From the NCBI GenBank assembly GCA_932521035.1, contig OW051495.1, forward strand, positions 4,216,001-4,280,000: a stretch of DNA of 64,000 bases, in the 5' to 3' direction. This stretch comes from Oscheius dolichura (lineage: Eukaryota > Nematoda > Chromadorea > Rhabditida > Rhabditidae). The notes below the pieces were generated by a model. That model saw nothing but the letters and a program-made list of their open reading frames with translations. It did not search any database and was not told the DNA's origin. The translations under genes and the position numbers were made by a program. This document shows, piece after piece, positions 10,484 through 22,526 of this stretch; positions within the stretch are counted from its first letter, which is position 1; each line of letters opens with the position of its first letter.

Positions 10484-13400
10484 CAAATCAACACATCTGG
10501 AAAGGCATATCCGAGCTGGGCCAGCCTCGGCCGCGGGACTCACCCTTGCCGTAGAAGCTCGTCACCGAACTTGTCTCCTGGTTCAGGTCGACGGGCTCGT
10601 TCTTCAGCGAGGGGGTGCGTTGGATGGAGGGGGCCGCCTGCTGACGGGCCGTCACCCGGGGAACATTCCGTTGGAGGCCCCGGACGGTGGTGGGCGTGGA
10701 GACGGGCGACGAGATTGAACCTGGAAAGAGGAAGTAACAGACATTTATATGGGAGAAAGAACCTTTGACTCTGCTGGAGGAGACCAGCGAGAACATCTTC
10801 TGGACCGCCTGGGGAGACTCCACCCCGAATTTGGCTCCGATGAAGCGGCGCTGGTCTGTAGAAGTAGACCCCGTGGATTGGGAGGAGACGGACGACGGCG
10901 TGGGGCTGGCTGCTCGACGAGGACGAGTAGCTGGGAAGGGAATGGATCGGAGACTGGTGTCCACTTACTCGATTGTTGTGGCTCCAGTTCGTAGCTCATC
11001 TTGTCCAGCTCGAGTTCGTTGTCGATCGTCTTCAACCCCTCCAGATATGTCTTCACCTTCCGTACCATCAGAGCCTGCTCGTAGATCTATAAATAGATAA
11101 ACATAGGTATTGCCCTCCCTCCTCTCACCTTTTTCCTCGGTTGACTCAGCTTGCCGCCCTTCCTCATGGTGGCCACGTTCCCGTTCTCGAACGAGTTCAT
11201 GTGGAGGAGGGCGTCGTTGACAATTCCGCCGCTCTTCTCCGCCATGCTGGATATCTCGTACGGGGCGCTGCTCAGCTTCGTCACGGCTCGGACCGACTTG
11301 GCTATGAGGCGGAGCTTCTCGAAGTTGACCAACTTGTCCATATAGGTGGGGTTGCCCTCGTGGGAGAAGGTCAGATCCTTCTTGATGACCGGGTAGATTG
11401 GGATGACCGGCGGCTCCTGGGACACCTCGGCCAGGTGTTGTCTGTACTTGGACATGTTCCGCGAGGGGTCGACCAGTTGTTGGACATCGTCCAACATCCG
11501 AATGTATTTCCTATATTAAAATAGAAAAAAAAAGAGGGAAAGTCCTACCCGGAGACGCGTTCCCAGGTGGAATGGAGACGTCTCACCGCTGGCTTGTCCA
11601 AGCCGCTCATTATGGCGAACATCGAATTGAAGTTGCGCAGATCGCGACAGTACCTAGAAAAGGAAAAGTAGGCAAAGATGTTGCAGACCGACCTGGCTAT
11701 CTTGATGAACTTCTTGATGAGTTTGGCCCTTTTCTGGACATTCCTCTCGCGGCAGATCTCCGTCGCCACCCACCACATCTCGCGGTTAAAGACATTTTCA
11801 AACTCTTCCAGTTTCGGAGATCCGTATCTGGATTAGCCTCAATTAGAGAAAAAAATAAAGGGAAAAGTACCCGGAGTTGAGTTGGAAGAGGTTGTCGATG
11901 TACTCGGTCGGCTCGATCGAGGTGAACACGGCAAAGTCCTGGAGGGTGAGCTGGGCGGCCACCACCTGGGCATTCAAGAGGAGGAGCTGGGCCTGGGCCT
12001 CTTTCAAGATCTCCGGGGCCAGCTCATCCGGCACCAGCGGCTCCGACTTGTTTATGTTCTTCAAATAATATCTAAAAGAATGGGGCGTGTTGCCTCAATA
12101 AGGATAGTCCTACCGGCTGTTGAGGGAGATCCGCTCGGCCAAGTTCTCCAGCTGGTGCGGCAGTCTCTTCTGCTTGATGACGCCGTTGTCGGTGACCGAA
12201 CACTCGCACAACGACCACTCCAGACTGCCCTCTGCCGTCATGTTGAACTCTTGGAGAGCCAGCTGGACCACGTTTTGAGCGGTGGTCTCCTTGTAGACGG
12301 CCAGATATTTGAAGGTTTGGTCGCTGCTGAAAGAGGGAGGATGGGGGAAGAGGGGACAGTTACCGGTAGATTTTGAGGACATGCTCGGGGCTGTCGCTCT
12401 TGACGGGGTTGTAGTACTGGGAGATGGAGGAGATGTCGGGGTTCGACCGACTCGGTCGGATCTCGTGAGACGTCGTCCGGATCTACATCTCGAATGATTC
12501 AAATAACCATTATTCCTACCTCGTCGGTGAAGTCCTCGTCCTTTGAGGAGGACAAGATGGTCATCAGTTTGTCCATCATCCCCGGTTTTGTCCCATTTTT
12601 CGTGATCTTCCTCACTGGGATGACGGCCGTCACACTGTTCCTCCCCTGCGAAAGATTCGGCAGACTCTTCTTGGCCTTGAGGGTGTCCGTCTTCTCTTGG
12701 AGTTCTTTAAACCCGAGGATGTTGCTTTTCAACGAGAGATTGACCGTCAACGTGCCCTGGAAACATCTGTATAGTATGGTGGGAAGAAGGCGCCAAACCC
12801 TAATGAGGTCCTCCGCCCTGGCCAGGGTCATTCCTCTTACGGACTGGCCCCCTATCTCCATAATCTCGTCCGCTCTCCTCAGCCCGACTCGTTCTGCCTC
12901 GGATCCCGCTTCCACTGACGACACAAATATCCCAGAAGACTCTTCCTTTCCGCCGACCAGGAGGAACTGCAGCCGGGCATCCTTGGCCTGCCGCGTAAAC
13001 TCTATCCTCCGAATTCGGGATTTCACCGAGCAGGCGATGTTCAGGAGACTCTGCTGGCTGTGCATCCCCTCCCTTTCAAGGGCCGCCTCGAACCTGGAAG
13101 TAACCATAGAACCCGTCCACAAAGAGTGACACACCTCTCCAACAACTTGAACATGTCGTCGTTGGTCTCGAAGTCGTTGTAATGGTTGTTGACCCAGAGG
13201 AGGATCAGCCGGGCCACCTTGTCCCGGTACATGTTGTCGGCAAAGAGGAGCATCAATTTCTCAAATATCAAGGTGGGATCTTGGATGAAGACGCGATAGG
13301 TGAGGAGGAAGTCGTCGACGTAGTGGGGGTCGAGGGTGTTGTCCCTCTCCTCCACGAGGTGTTGGATCAGACGGTCGGCCTGGAGGATGGCGTAGGCCAC

Positions 13401-15428
13401 AAAAGAGAGAAGACACCTACCTTGGCTTTGATGATGACTGCCCCGCTCTGGGACCCGAGGGACCGTCGCTCGTGCTCGGCGGTGACCTCCCCGGTGACCC
13501 CGTCCATATCCCTCTCGATATGGTCCTGGACTGTCGACATGATCGAGCAGAAGTCTTTGTGCTCCACCAGGACGAACTCGCAGTCGTCGACGAGGGTCTT
13601 CATCTCGCCCACGTGGTGTTGTACCGTCGGGGTGGGCTCGGCCCCGAAGGAGTCTCCCAGTTTGTATTCGATCCTCTCACCGCTCGGCTTGACCACCTCG
13701 ACTACCCCGTTCACAAGCACTGACCTAGAGGAACGACGGGAGATGATAGTCTACTGTAATGTATCCTACCAGGCGTCGAGTTTCTCGTTGTGGTGCATGA
13801 CAATAGTGCCGGCGTCGTTGACCACGGCGAAGACCATCTTGAGGCAGAGTTGTCTCTTGATGGACATCGGCAGAGGGGCGAACGCCGACATGTGCTGCAT
13901 GAAATCCTGGAAGGGAATCTATTCAACTCACGGGGAGGACAACTCACCAGGAGGACGGCCAGGTCTTCACTGTTCCGCTCGGAGGGTTCCTTCTCGAGGC
14001 ATTCCCTCACCGAGTCCCGGAGATCCATGAAACTCTCTCGGGAGGGACACGACCCCTCGTCGTCCTCCTCCTCCGAGTCGACCCCTTCGCCGCCCAGTTC
14101 CTCGCCTTCTGTCGTGGTCGAAGAGGCCGTACTGAAAGGAGATGGTAATCGAAAAAAGAGGAGAGACTCGCCTCCTGACTCGGAGTTTTCGAATGGCCGC
14201 GCTGGCCACGCTGCCCATTGAATTGCTCTTTTCCCGTCGGTGTTTCACCCGCACGAGTGTGTCCTCGTCAGCTGTCGAGCCATTCAGGAATACCTACAAT
14301 TTGGTCCCCTTTCTGGCGGAGAAAGTGCTGCTCACCTGGCTCTTGTAGTTCTCGGAGGGGGATTCGTAGGAGGTCGAGGGGACATCCACCGGGAACTCGA
14401 CCATGTAACTGCGGGGCAGGCCCCTGGGCGGGGGCGCCGGCTTGTTCCTCGGGGCAGGCATTCTGGGTGGCCGGGGAGGGACAGGAGGAGGCGGCATGAG
14501 GGTGGCCTCGACGTCGACGGACCTTCGTACGGAGGGGGAGGAGGAGGCTTTCTGCTGGTTGGGCGCCAAATCGGGGGGATAATCGATCTGTAAGAGGCCG
14601 CTTCAAAGGGCTACTTGTGGCGTGTCGGGTGGTAATCGCATCAGGCGGGCCCAATAAACTTACCACTATCATCTCCGACTCCTGGAGACAAAGGCAGTCG
14701 TGCGGCCGGCGGCTATTCAACACATTCCGCTTCCCAAAACTGAAACGGACAAATTTGAAAGGGAAGACTCCCGGGCACTACAAATTGCAAACCGGTCTCC
14801 GGCCGAAGGAAACCCGAAACTCTTCCTCAAAAGGCCAACGGACCTTATCGGAAAGGCTACAGGGCCGAGGGGGACGGGCTGGGGAAAGCGGCGACGCCGA
14901 GAACTAGGACGCCTGGTGGATTGTCGATATTGGCCAATAAATAAGAGATACGACAAGCCCGTGCCAAAGGAGATCCGTAAAAAGGAGAAGCAGGGGAAGC
15001 GGGCTGGAGACGGGCAAACTCTTGGGTCAACAGAGGCCGCTCACGACAAAAACGGAGGACTCACCAGCCATACGGCAGGTAGATGTGGTCGGCGATGAAA
15101 ACCGATCCCGAGAGTAAGATATACCAACAAGTGGCCACTTGACCTTCTCTGAAACCGCCCTGCTTCCTTTTATCGCTGATTTAACGGTACCGGAAGAGGA
15201 TCTGGTGGGCCGGGTGTCTCTCATACCGGGCCAGGCGGCAGATGGCCTTCAGGGGATCGTTGTATAGGTTTTGGAACATGTCCAGGTGGCGGAGCTGGTC
15301 GTAGATGTTTCGAATATCCTAAATTGACCTCTATCAACACGCCCAGGTGGAAAGGGAACCTCAGCATTTCGTTGGTGAGGCAGTTTGATGAGGGATTCGT
15401 AGAATCGGGCATCATTGATGGGGTCCAT
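10484..15428 (-). CDS. pxf-1: PDZ-GEF / RA-GEF: Rap-family guanine nucleotide exchange factor
   Basis: The protein activates Rap GTPases at junctions and membranes. The start at 15426-15428 (MDPINDARFYESLIKLPHQR) leads into a cyclic-nucleotide-binding-like domain (CWYILLSGSVFIADHIYLPY near 15110, then HDCLCLQESEMIV near 14690) and a proline-rich linker (about 14570-14340). A second cyclic-nucleotide-binding-like module covers about 13930-13400, the RasGEF N-motif about 13400-13140 (LDPHYVDDFLLTYRVF), a PDZ domain about 13050-12780, a Ras-association domain about 12520-12110, and the catalytic RasGEF domain about 12070-11100. The C-terminal tail contains RRFIGAKFGVESPQAVQKM. The final exon ends YGKDVLI and stops at 10484, a possible PDZ-binding C-terminus. 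The order is that of RAPGEF2/6 and C. elegans PXF-1. About twenty small introns are present; the intron at roughly 14730-15050 is unusually long for this gene. Confidence 0.9.
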
Positions 15429-16401
15429 TGACCCATCTGGCTAGTCGGCACCTGGGAATAGGTTATTTTAAGAATATTCAAAGAGGTGTTCATGCTGTGT
15501 TTACAAAAGGTAATGCGACAGAAGGGAAAAGCCGAGCGAAAAACACAGATTCCATAGTCAGGCGAGGCTCGAAAGACAAAAGCAAAGAGTCTTGCGCGGG
15601 GATGGCTTTCGAGGAGGAAAGTGTGCAGAAACGGAGGAGCGTGGCTGCGCGAACTGGTCAGCGGTCTCATCGATCAATAACCTTCTCAACATGGATCAAC
15701 CGCGATCGCATATAAGCGATGGGTCCAAGCGGAGGCTTCTCAGCCTATCAAGAGTCTGAGGATAAAGAAAAGAGGGAATCCAGAAATTATGCGAATCCAT
15801 CCGTTCCATATAAGCGAGAACAAGCGCAGTAGTGAATTCCAGAAAGTGAAAGTTGAAGTTATTAGTCGGATCTCCTCGGTCTTTGCTAAAAATGAGGAGG
15901 GAGTTTTTATTACACGCCATCAAAGGGTAGTGAACAAGCTAGATATCGGCTTCCTATCGATTTTATCGATTTTCTGATAACTGATATCGATACTGTAAAT
16001 CGAATTCAAATGAATACATTGTAGTTTTCCTTACAATATCGTGTAGATTGAGTCAGAGAGTCACAGAAAAGGAAGAGTTTTAGAGAAACCGAAGCCTGTG
16101 GAATTTTTGAATTTTTTTCGCGAGGGATGTGTCTTACCGCGAACAACGAACACCGTACCCCATGCCCGCGCTTCATTTTCACGCTTTCCACTTGAATTTT
16201 GGGGATTTGCAATGCTTTTTGCTGTTTTTTTATCATTTAGTAACGTGCACAATATTCATTTTTGTTATAAAGAAAATTATGAGTATCTTCCTTGGATGCT
16301 GTATCTATACATATGTATCGTTCTCGCGTTCATATATGGATAAAACATCTCTCTTCGAGCTCTATATTTCTACTTTCAGAAAACTCGGCTAGGGTCTCAA
16401 A
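15429..16401. other. Intergenic region between divergent PDZ-GEF and RACK1
   Basis: No supported gene. It marks a sharp change from the GC-rich block on the left to the AT-rich block on the right. It contains clustered TATCGAT motifs (15955-15992) and the probable RACK1 leader acceptor (ctactttcag, about 16371-16380). Confidence 0.5.
15955..15992. promoter_or_regulatory. Cluster of TATCGAT (DRE-like) motifs
   Basis: Two TATCGATT motifs (15955 and 15964) and one palindromic TATCGATA (15985-15992) fall within 40 bp, about 400 bp upstream of RACK1. TATCGATA is the Drosophila DREF element, linked to housekeeping and proliferation genes. Whether a nematode factor reads it is not known. Confidence 0.4.
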
Positions 16402-17693
16402 ATGGGCAGTGGAGAACAAATGCAAATGAAAGGCACCCTAGAGGGCCACAAAGGAGCTGTTACCCAAATCGCTACCTTCGCCCGTAATGACAAGATGATC
16501 GTCATATCTTCTTCTCGCGGTAAGTATTTCAATGATACCGTTTTCTCTATCCTATTGATAAAACCGCATAGGGAGTTATGACTGGATTTATTGAAATCCT
16601 TTAGAAATTGTTATTTTCATTGAAAGAAATGTTTTTTTTTTCAATCAACTAAATTTCAGATAAGTCTGTGTTGGTCTGGGATGTTGATGTCAATGCTCCA
16701 GTTGAGAACGGACCCGTAGGTCGTCCCATGAAGGCACTTACTGGACACAGTCATTTTGTTTCCGATGTTGTTATCTCCTCGGATGGTCAATTTGCGTTGT
16801 CCGGTTCGTGGGACAAATCCCTCCGTCTTTGGGATCTAGAAAGGTAGGAAAATCTATTTTTCTCTTGTAATCGTTTCTAGTGGACGTTCTACCCGGCAGT
16901 TCTGGTCTCACCAGAAGGATGTACTTTCTGTCGCCTTTTCCGCTGACAACCGTCAGATCGTCTCTGGATCCCGTGACAAAACGATCAAATTGTGGAATAC
17001 TCTTGCTCAATGCAAATATACAATGAATGTAAGTTTTATTTTTGGTGCCCAAAGTTATTATCTAACAAATCTGAAGTTATTGAACACTACATGGTTATAA
17101 AAAGTAAATTTATCATCTTTACAGTGCTGGTAGTTAGTTTTTTTGTTTAAAGTACTATGTTAACGAGGGCATTTCAGGATCACAGCGACTGGGTATCAAC
17201 TGTTCGTTTCTCTCCTTCTTCCCGCGACCCAGTTATCGTCTCTGCCGGATGGGACAAAGTCGTAAAGGTCTGGAACCTCGGAAACTGCAAGCTGAAGACC
17301 AACCACAAAGGCCACACCGGATATATTAACACCGTTACTGTATCTCCTGACGGTTCTCTGTGTGCCTCTGGAGGAAAAGACGGACAGGCCATGCTTTGGG
17401 ATCTTAACGAGGGCAAGCATTTGTATACCCTTTCTGGAAACAACGTCATCAACGCTATGGCTTTCTCTCCCAACAGATACTGGCTCTGCGCTGCTGTTGG
17501 ACCTGTCGTAAAGATCTGGGACTTAGAAGACAAGAGCGAACTCGAAGAGCTGAAACCCGAGATCACAGGAAAGAGCACCTCTGCTCCTCAATGTATCTCC
17601 CTTGCCTGGTCTCAAGATGGACAAACGCTGTTCGCTGGATATACCGACAATGTGATTCGAGTCTGGCAAGTATCTGTATCTCGCTCTCTTTAA
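16402..17693 (+). CDS. rack-1: RACK1, seven-WD-repeat ribosomal scaffold
   Basis: RACK1 binds the 40S ribosomal subunit and scaffolds kinase signalling. Four exons encode about 322 residues, the family's usual length. It starts [20 protein letters not shown] and shows WD blades ending SVLVWDV, SLRLWDL, TIKLWNT, VVKVWNL, QAMLWDL, VVKIWDL and VIRVWQV. The motif [12 protein letters not shown] is unmistakable. Introns lie at about 16520-16660, 16844-16880 and 17030-17175. The ATG is preceded by a likely leader acceptor (tttcag, about 16380). The Msp1/ATAD1 gene begins 123 bp after the stop on the same strand, suggesting a two-gene operon. Confidence 0.97.
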
Positions 17694-17816
17694 AAGTTGT
17701 TATTGTTATACGATACAGATAAAAAATTGTTGTGTAACCTTACATTTTTTTAACGTTGTACGTTTTCTTCATCTTTCTTCTGTCCCGGGTCATCTTTGTA
17801 CAAGTAGATTCTACGA

Positions 17817-19232
17817 ATGGATCGAGCAGACTTGATTGGCGTAGGGATCCGTTTTGCCGCGGCAGCGGCCCTTTCGTATTTTACTGGTAGGGTAAACATA
17901 TTGGTAAATGCACCATTTAGTTCGATACATGGTTAAATTCCTCGATCCAAATTATCCCCAGAAAGAAGAAAATAAGAAACAAGTTAGTTGTATTACTTTT
18001 CGTTACATCGGTGCTCTAAGGTAGAGAAATTGTTCAAAGAACTTGGTCTCACTCACACAGTCGAATTGAATGAACATGAACTTAGAATTGCAATGCAGTT
18101 TGTTGGAGGAGATGAATCAGGTGTCGACTGGGAGGAAATTGGTATAGTTCCGCTCGTTTCTATTAATATCGTATCTTTAGGAGGATGTGATGAGCTAATA
18201 ACAGAGCTTAAAGATCGCATCATATTGCCTTTACAAATAGCAAATGAACATCAAAATTTGAACAAAAGTCTTTTGTCTCCGCCACGTGGAGTTCTCCTCT
18301 ATGGACCACCAGGAGTTGGAAAAACACTCATTGGTAATAGTACAAATAAGGGAAATTCTTTATGCTTATAGCAAAGGCGGTAGCAAAAGCAGCACAGTGC
18401 AGGTAAATTTAATTTTTCTTTAGATACCACTATTTAAAACAGATTTATCAACTTACAAGTGTCACATTTAACAGATAAGTGGTACGGCGAGTCAGGAAAA
18501 AACGGTTTGTGAATATAGAAACCGCAAACTTGTTTTTAGTTGGTGCCGTTTTTTCGTTAGCTGCTAAGTTTCAGCCCGTCATTATCTTTATCGATGAGAT
18601 AGGTAAGTATATGCTCAATAATGCAATATGTTTTTTTTTTCTATAGACTCCTTTTTGAGAGAGAGACAGTCGCACGACCATGAAGCAACTGCTATGATGA
18701 AGGCTCAATTTATGACGCTCTGGGATGGATTCTCTAGTACAAATGATCAGGTTGGATACAATTTCACCACTTCATAGAATTATAGATAATTGTTATGGGT
18801 GCTACAAACAGGCCTCAGGATGTAGATGCTGCCATTTTGCGACGACTTCCTGCGCGTTTCCATGTAGATCTACCAACAGAGAAGCAACGAACGCAAATAT
18901 TTAAGGTTCGTATATTATCCTATGAACTCAATCTTGCTGTTAAGGTTATACTAGGAGATGAAAATTTGGCAGATGACTTAGACTTAACCGAAGTTGCTAA
19001 AATTTCGGATAAACTTTCTGGATCTGATTTAAAAGAAGTAATTGCTTTGATTCCGATTTATTCTGGTCTGCTTTAGGTTTGTCGTTTGGCGGTGCTTGCA
19101 AGAGCAAAAGCTACACTGGCTGATGGTGGATCTCTCCATAATAGACTAGTACTTCGCACAGAAGATCTAATTAATGCGGTGTACAAATACAGAGGAAATG
19201 GAAACCAGTTGATAGAACATAATCTAGATTGA
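17817..19232 (+). CDS. mspn-1: Msp1/ATAD1 AAA ATPase of the mitochondrial outer membrane
   Basis: Msp1 extracts mistargeted tail-anchored proteins from mitochondria and peroxisomes. The N-terminus ([20 protein letters not shown]) is a short anchor segment. It is followed by the linker [10 protein letters not shown], the AAA domain with Walker [11 protein letters not shown], pore region [12 protein letters not shown], Walker [21 protein letters not shown], sensor [15 protein letters not shown], arginine fingers RR, and the C-terminal helix [20 protein letters not shown]. Roughly ten very short exons are separated by introns of about 35-60 nt. The stop is at 19230-19232. It lies close behind RACK1 and is probably co-transcribed with it. 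Confidence 0.93.
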
Positions 19233-19428
19233 TCTATTTGAATTTGAATAATTTTTGCCATCAACTATACGGGTAAGAAAAATTACATCATTAGATCTTT
19301 AAATAAGTACTTGATAAAAGGTTTATAGAAATGTTGTTGTTGAACAGACTTAATGTTTGTTACCGGCAAATTTTCAGATATTTGTGAGGTATTGCAGCTT
19401 CTAACCGTAAGAAACACGCGTTAATATA

Positions 19429-22260
19429 TTAAAATACAATTATTTCCGTTCTAGGGAATGTTGCTTGCGCGTCGTCTAGTGTAGATAGAGCAATAAGGGA
19501 AGAAAATACTGCCTCGGCCGATAACAAATGCCAGATATCGTGTCGGTCATAATATGAAAATAGAAGACATTCAGAATTCAGGTTACGTGATTGAGCCGGG
19601 GTTAGCTGTAAGATAGGGCATTGTTTTAATAAAGGGATCTACCATCCAGTTTGTCTCTTCATGAAAGAAATATGCGGCCGCAACTGCCCACAGGAGGGTC
19701 GATCCCCCTCCTGCTGTAGTACTCAACCAATTATACTTTTCCCTTGCTTGGATCTGTAAAGATTCGTCATTTGAGAAGGGCTTGAATTAGACCTTCATAA
19801 AGTAATAGTATGAAAGATACAGGGTCATATTGACGATGCAAAAGATCGTGACAAATTGACTCGATTTGTACATTCCAGAATTGTATGCTGTTGCCATAAA
19901 GAGGTTCGTAAAAACGATTATTGCTCCAAAGATTTTATATTTTGTGTTAGCATTTCTCGTCCACAACTCACCATCTGAAAATCTCTTCGAGCCGTTATGC
20001 AACCTGAACTTACGTATCATCGAGTTGCCCTTGAATATTTTGTGTAGTGCAACAGCGACAAGAGCCAGTTGAACAACCCCAACGGTTAATCTTGATAATA
20101 CCGTATGCTCAGAGAAAGTCTACAGCTGAACTGGTAAAAACGGTTATGGATGATAGCATACTGTACAAATGTTGGCTGCCAACACGGCAGCTACCATTCC
20201 ATTGGCAAAAGAAGGAGATATCGAGCCGTGTCGATTGCCGTAGAGTTTCAACATGACAAGCACACAAATGGCCTGCATAAAAGGAGTATCTAGAAGGATT
20301 GTTTCCGGGGGAGAGGGATAGAAGAACCGAAAGTGAAGGAGATACTGCTCGGGCAAATGTGATAGATAGTGCTGGCCAGGCCTTGGCAGACGAGGGCCAT
20401 TCCCAGCGAGAGCTCTAATCCGTAGTTATTGAAAGGGCCTCGTTCCTTCTGAAACAACGGAGTAAAATGTTGAAGGGAAGCGGATGAACATAGTGGTTAC
20501 GGTGGCGGATGACAATAAAAACAGTATAGTACGATCCATTCAGAATATAACCCACATTGCTGATCTGAAGATTACGGTAAATGTCGTCAGGTGAACTCAC
20601 GAGATGGTTGAAGGCAATTACCGGTCCCCAGGACACAGCACACCCGTAGTTATGGTAGCAGCTGTCCTCCCGTCGGTTGAAACTGAGCGACTGGGCGTAG
20701 TGGAAGGCGCCGAGGAGGAGTCCCGGGACCGTGAAGAAGATAAACGTAAGATCACCGGCAGACCAGGAACTGACGTCTTTAACCATAGGGTGTGGGGGAG
20801 GGAACTCGTCCGGTGGAGGGAAGGATTCGGCAGAATGGACGACGAGGTGGTCGTGACCATTATCCCGGAGAGACTCCATCTCAAAACAGTCACTCTGCTG
20901 GGGTGGCTCGGGGGAAGATTCAAACACGATCAGAGGTGGCTCGGCGTTTAGCGGCTGTAAATCCCTATTGGGCAGTTGGCTGGAATTATTTTTGCCCTCT
21001 GGCCAAGGGGTGGAATACCGTAGGACATAGAAGACAAGGAGGAAGGGAGGGGCGAGGAAGAGGCCGAGAAAGAAGGTCAGCGGGACGAGGAAGCCCACCT
21101 CCTCGACAGCTGCCACGGTGATATTATAGTGCTTATTTTGGTAGAGATTGCCTGGAAATGATTGGGTCGTTGAAAATATCGACTTACGAGAAACTGCCCC
21201 CGGATCGCAGAGGGAATCTTCGGGCTGGAGCAGAATATAGAGGTAAAGCTTGTCCTTCAGACTCTCCCGATCCAAATTCAAATCCAATCTGTTCGCTTCA
21301 TAATTTGGGATAGACAGTCCGTTACCGTCCGCTGAATGTCAGGGTCCTGAACCCGCTTCTCGGTTCCGTGTTGATCTCCCCGTTTTGATAATAAATGCTT
21401 TCCTGAAATTCTTGCCACAGTTACCGTCAGCCACACGCACCTCTCTATTGTTCAAATACAGTATCCCGCACAGTAAATCGTCACTTTTTATGGTAATTTT
21501 GGCCATTTTCACCTCTAATTTATAACATTTATGCCGTTGCCATTTTTACCGGAAGTATCCCAGAAATAGGCCTCCGGTCTTCCAACTCCCACTTTCTGAT
21601 TGGGCAGTTCCCATTCTCCCTTTTTGCTCAATCTAAATTGTACTCTTTCCAATTGGTCTTCCTCTCACCTTATTACATATTGCCCTTCTGATAAAGCCTG
21701 AATACCAAGGGTATAATTAAATGGCTTCTCTCGGTTGCTGTGGGCAGTAACAATTAGTGACTAAACGATTTTCTATGGATTTTACGCTACAGGCTACCTG
21801 GTGGACATCCAGTTGTCGGTTTTTAGTTGAATACAGCGGATGGATAACCCGAGAAGTCTCGTAGACGAGTGTTCCGTTACTGAACCGATGAAAGCAATAT
21901 TATATTCCAACCTAATCCTTTCGGGTAAATGAAAAGCTACAGATTCGCGACCATTAGAAACGGTGAATTGAATAAATGGATAGGGGCTGTCCACCCGATA
22001 AAGTGCAGCAGAAATTTGAGCTCTCACTCGATAAAGGTCGTCCTTATCCAGTATCATTTTGCTGAATAATAAAAAATTACCTGGCTGTCGAAGTGAAGGG
22101 GTTTGCTCCATATGTGAAGTTCTCTACTGGAAATAAACGCTGCTTCTTCCTTTCCAGTCAAATTTTTCAGAATAATTTCAGTACTGTTCGTGTCATAACG
22201 AACCCGTCTGGCCGATTGTAGTACTTGCCCACATAGCAGGAATAGAAATACGCTCTTCAT
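19429..22260 (-). CDS. SID-1/CHUP-1 family multipass membrane protein
   Basis: The family includes the dsRNA channel SID-1, vertebrate SIDT1/2 and the sterol-linked CHUP-1. The start at 22258-22260 (MKSVFLFLLCGQVLQSARRV) is a signal peptide; an ATG 21 nt upstream is an alternative. A large extracellular region (about 22250-21180) is followed by TM1 (VPLTFFLGLFLAPPFLLVFY), a cytoplasmic loop, and TM2 near FIFFTVPGLLLGAFHYAQ. The hallmark EDSCYHNYGC and AFNHLVS joins ISNVGYILNG across an intron. Next come GLELSLGMALVCQGLASTIYHIC and DTPFMQAICVLVMLKLYG. The last exons give NSECLLFSYYDRHDIWHLLS, where the paired histidine/aspartate pattern of the family's metal site is kept. The stop is at 19429. 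SID-1 versus CHUP-1 orthology cannot be settled by eye. Confidence 0.85.
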
Positions 22261-22526
22261 GTTTAATCCAGGTGTCACCATGTTCCTTTTACAAAATGTG
22301 TTCGCTTTCCACTTTACAAGTTTTTAGAATGCGTAAGTGGTTCTATTTTTTGACTTACAGTATACTCCCATATTCGTTCAAACCAAGCAAAAGTTATGGA
22401 TAACCCCTATATACACTTCAACAATTAGTACAAGAGTTTATCTACGCAACACTATCAGTCAACAAAGAACGTAACAAAAACAAAAATTATCAAAACAGTA
22501 TAATACAATATATATATATATATATA

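Noticed and set aside
19330-19615. Possible small + strand gene (MLLLNRLNVCYRQIF...) downstream of Msp1
   Set aside because: No splice joining gives a long frame, and the opposite strand here encodes the last exons of the SID-1/CHUP-1 gene (SYYDRHDIWHLLSAEA...), which explains the open frames.
20604-21121. + strand ORFs over 100 codons
   Set aside because: Mirror images of the SID-1/CHUP-1 cytoplasmic loop exon.
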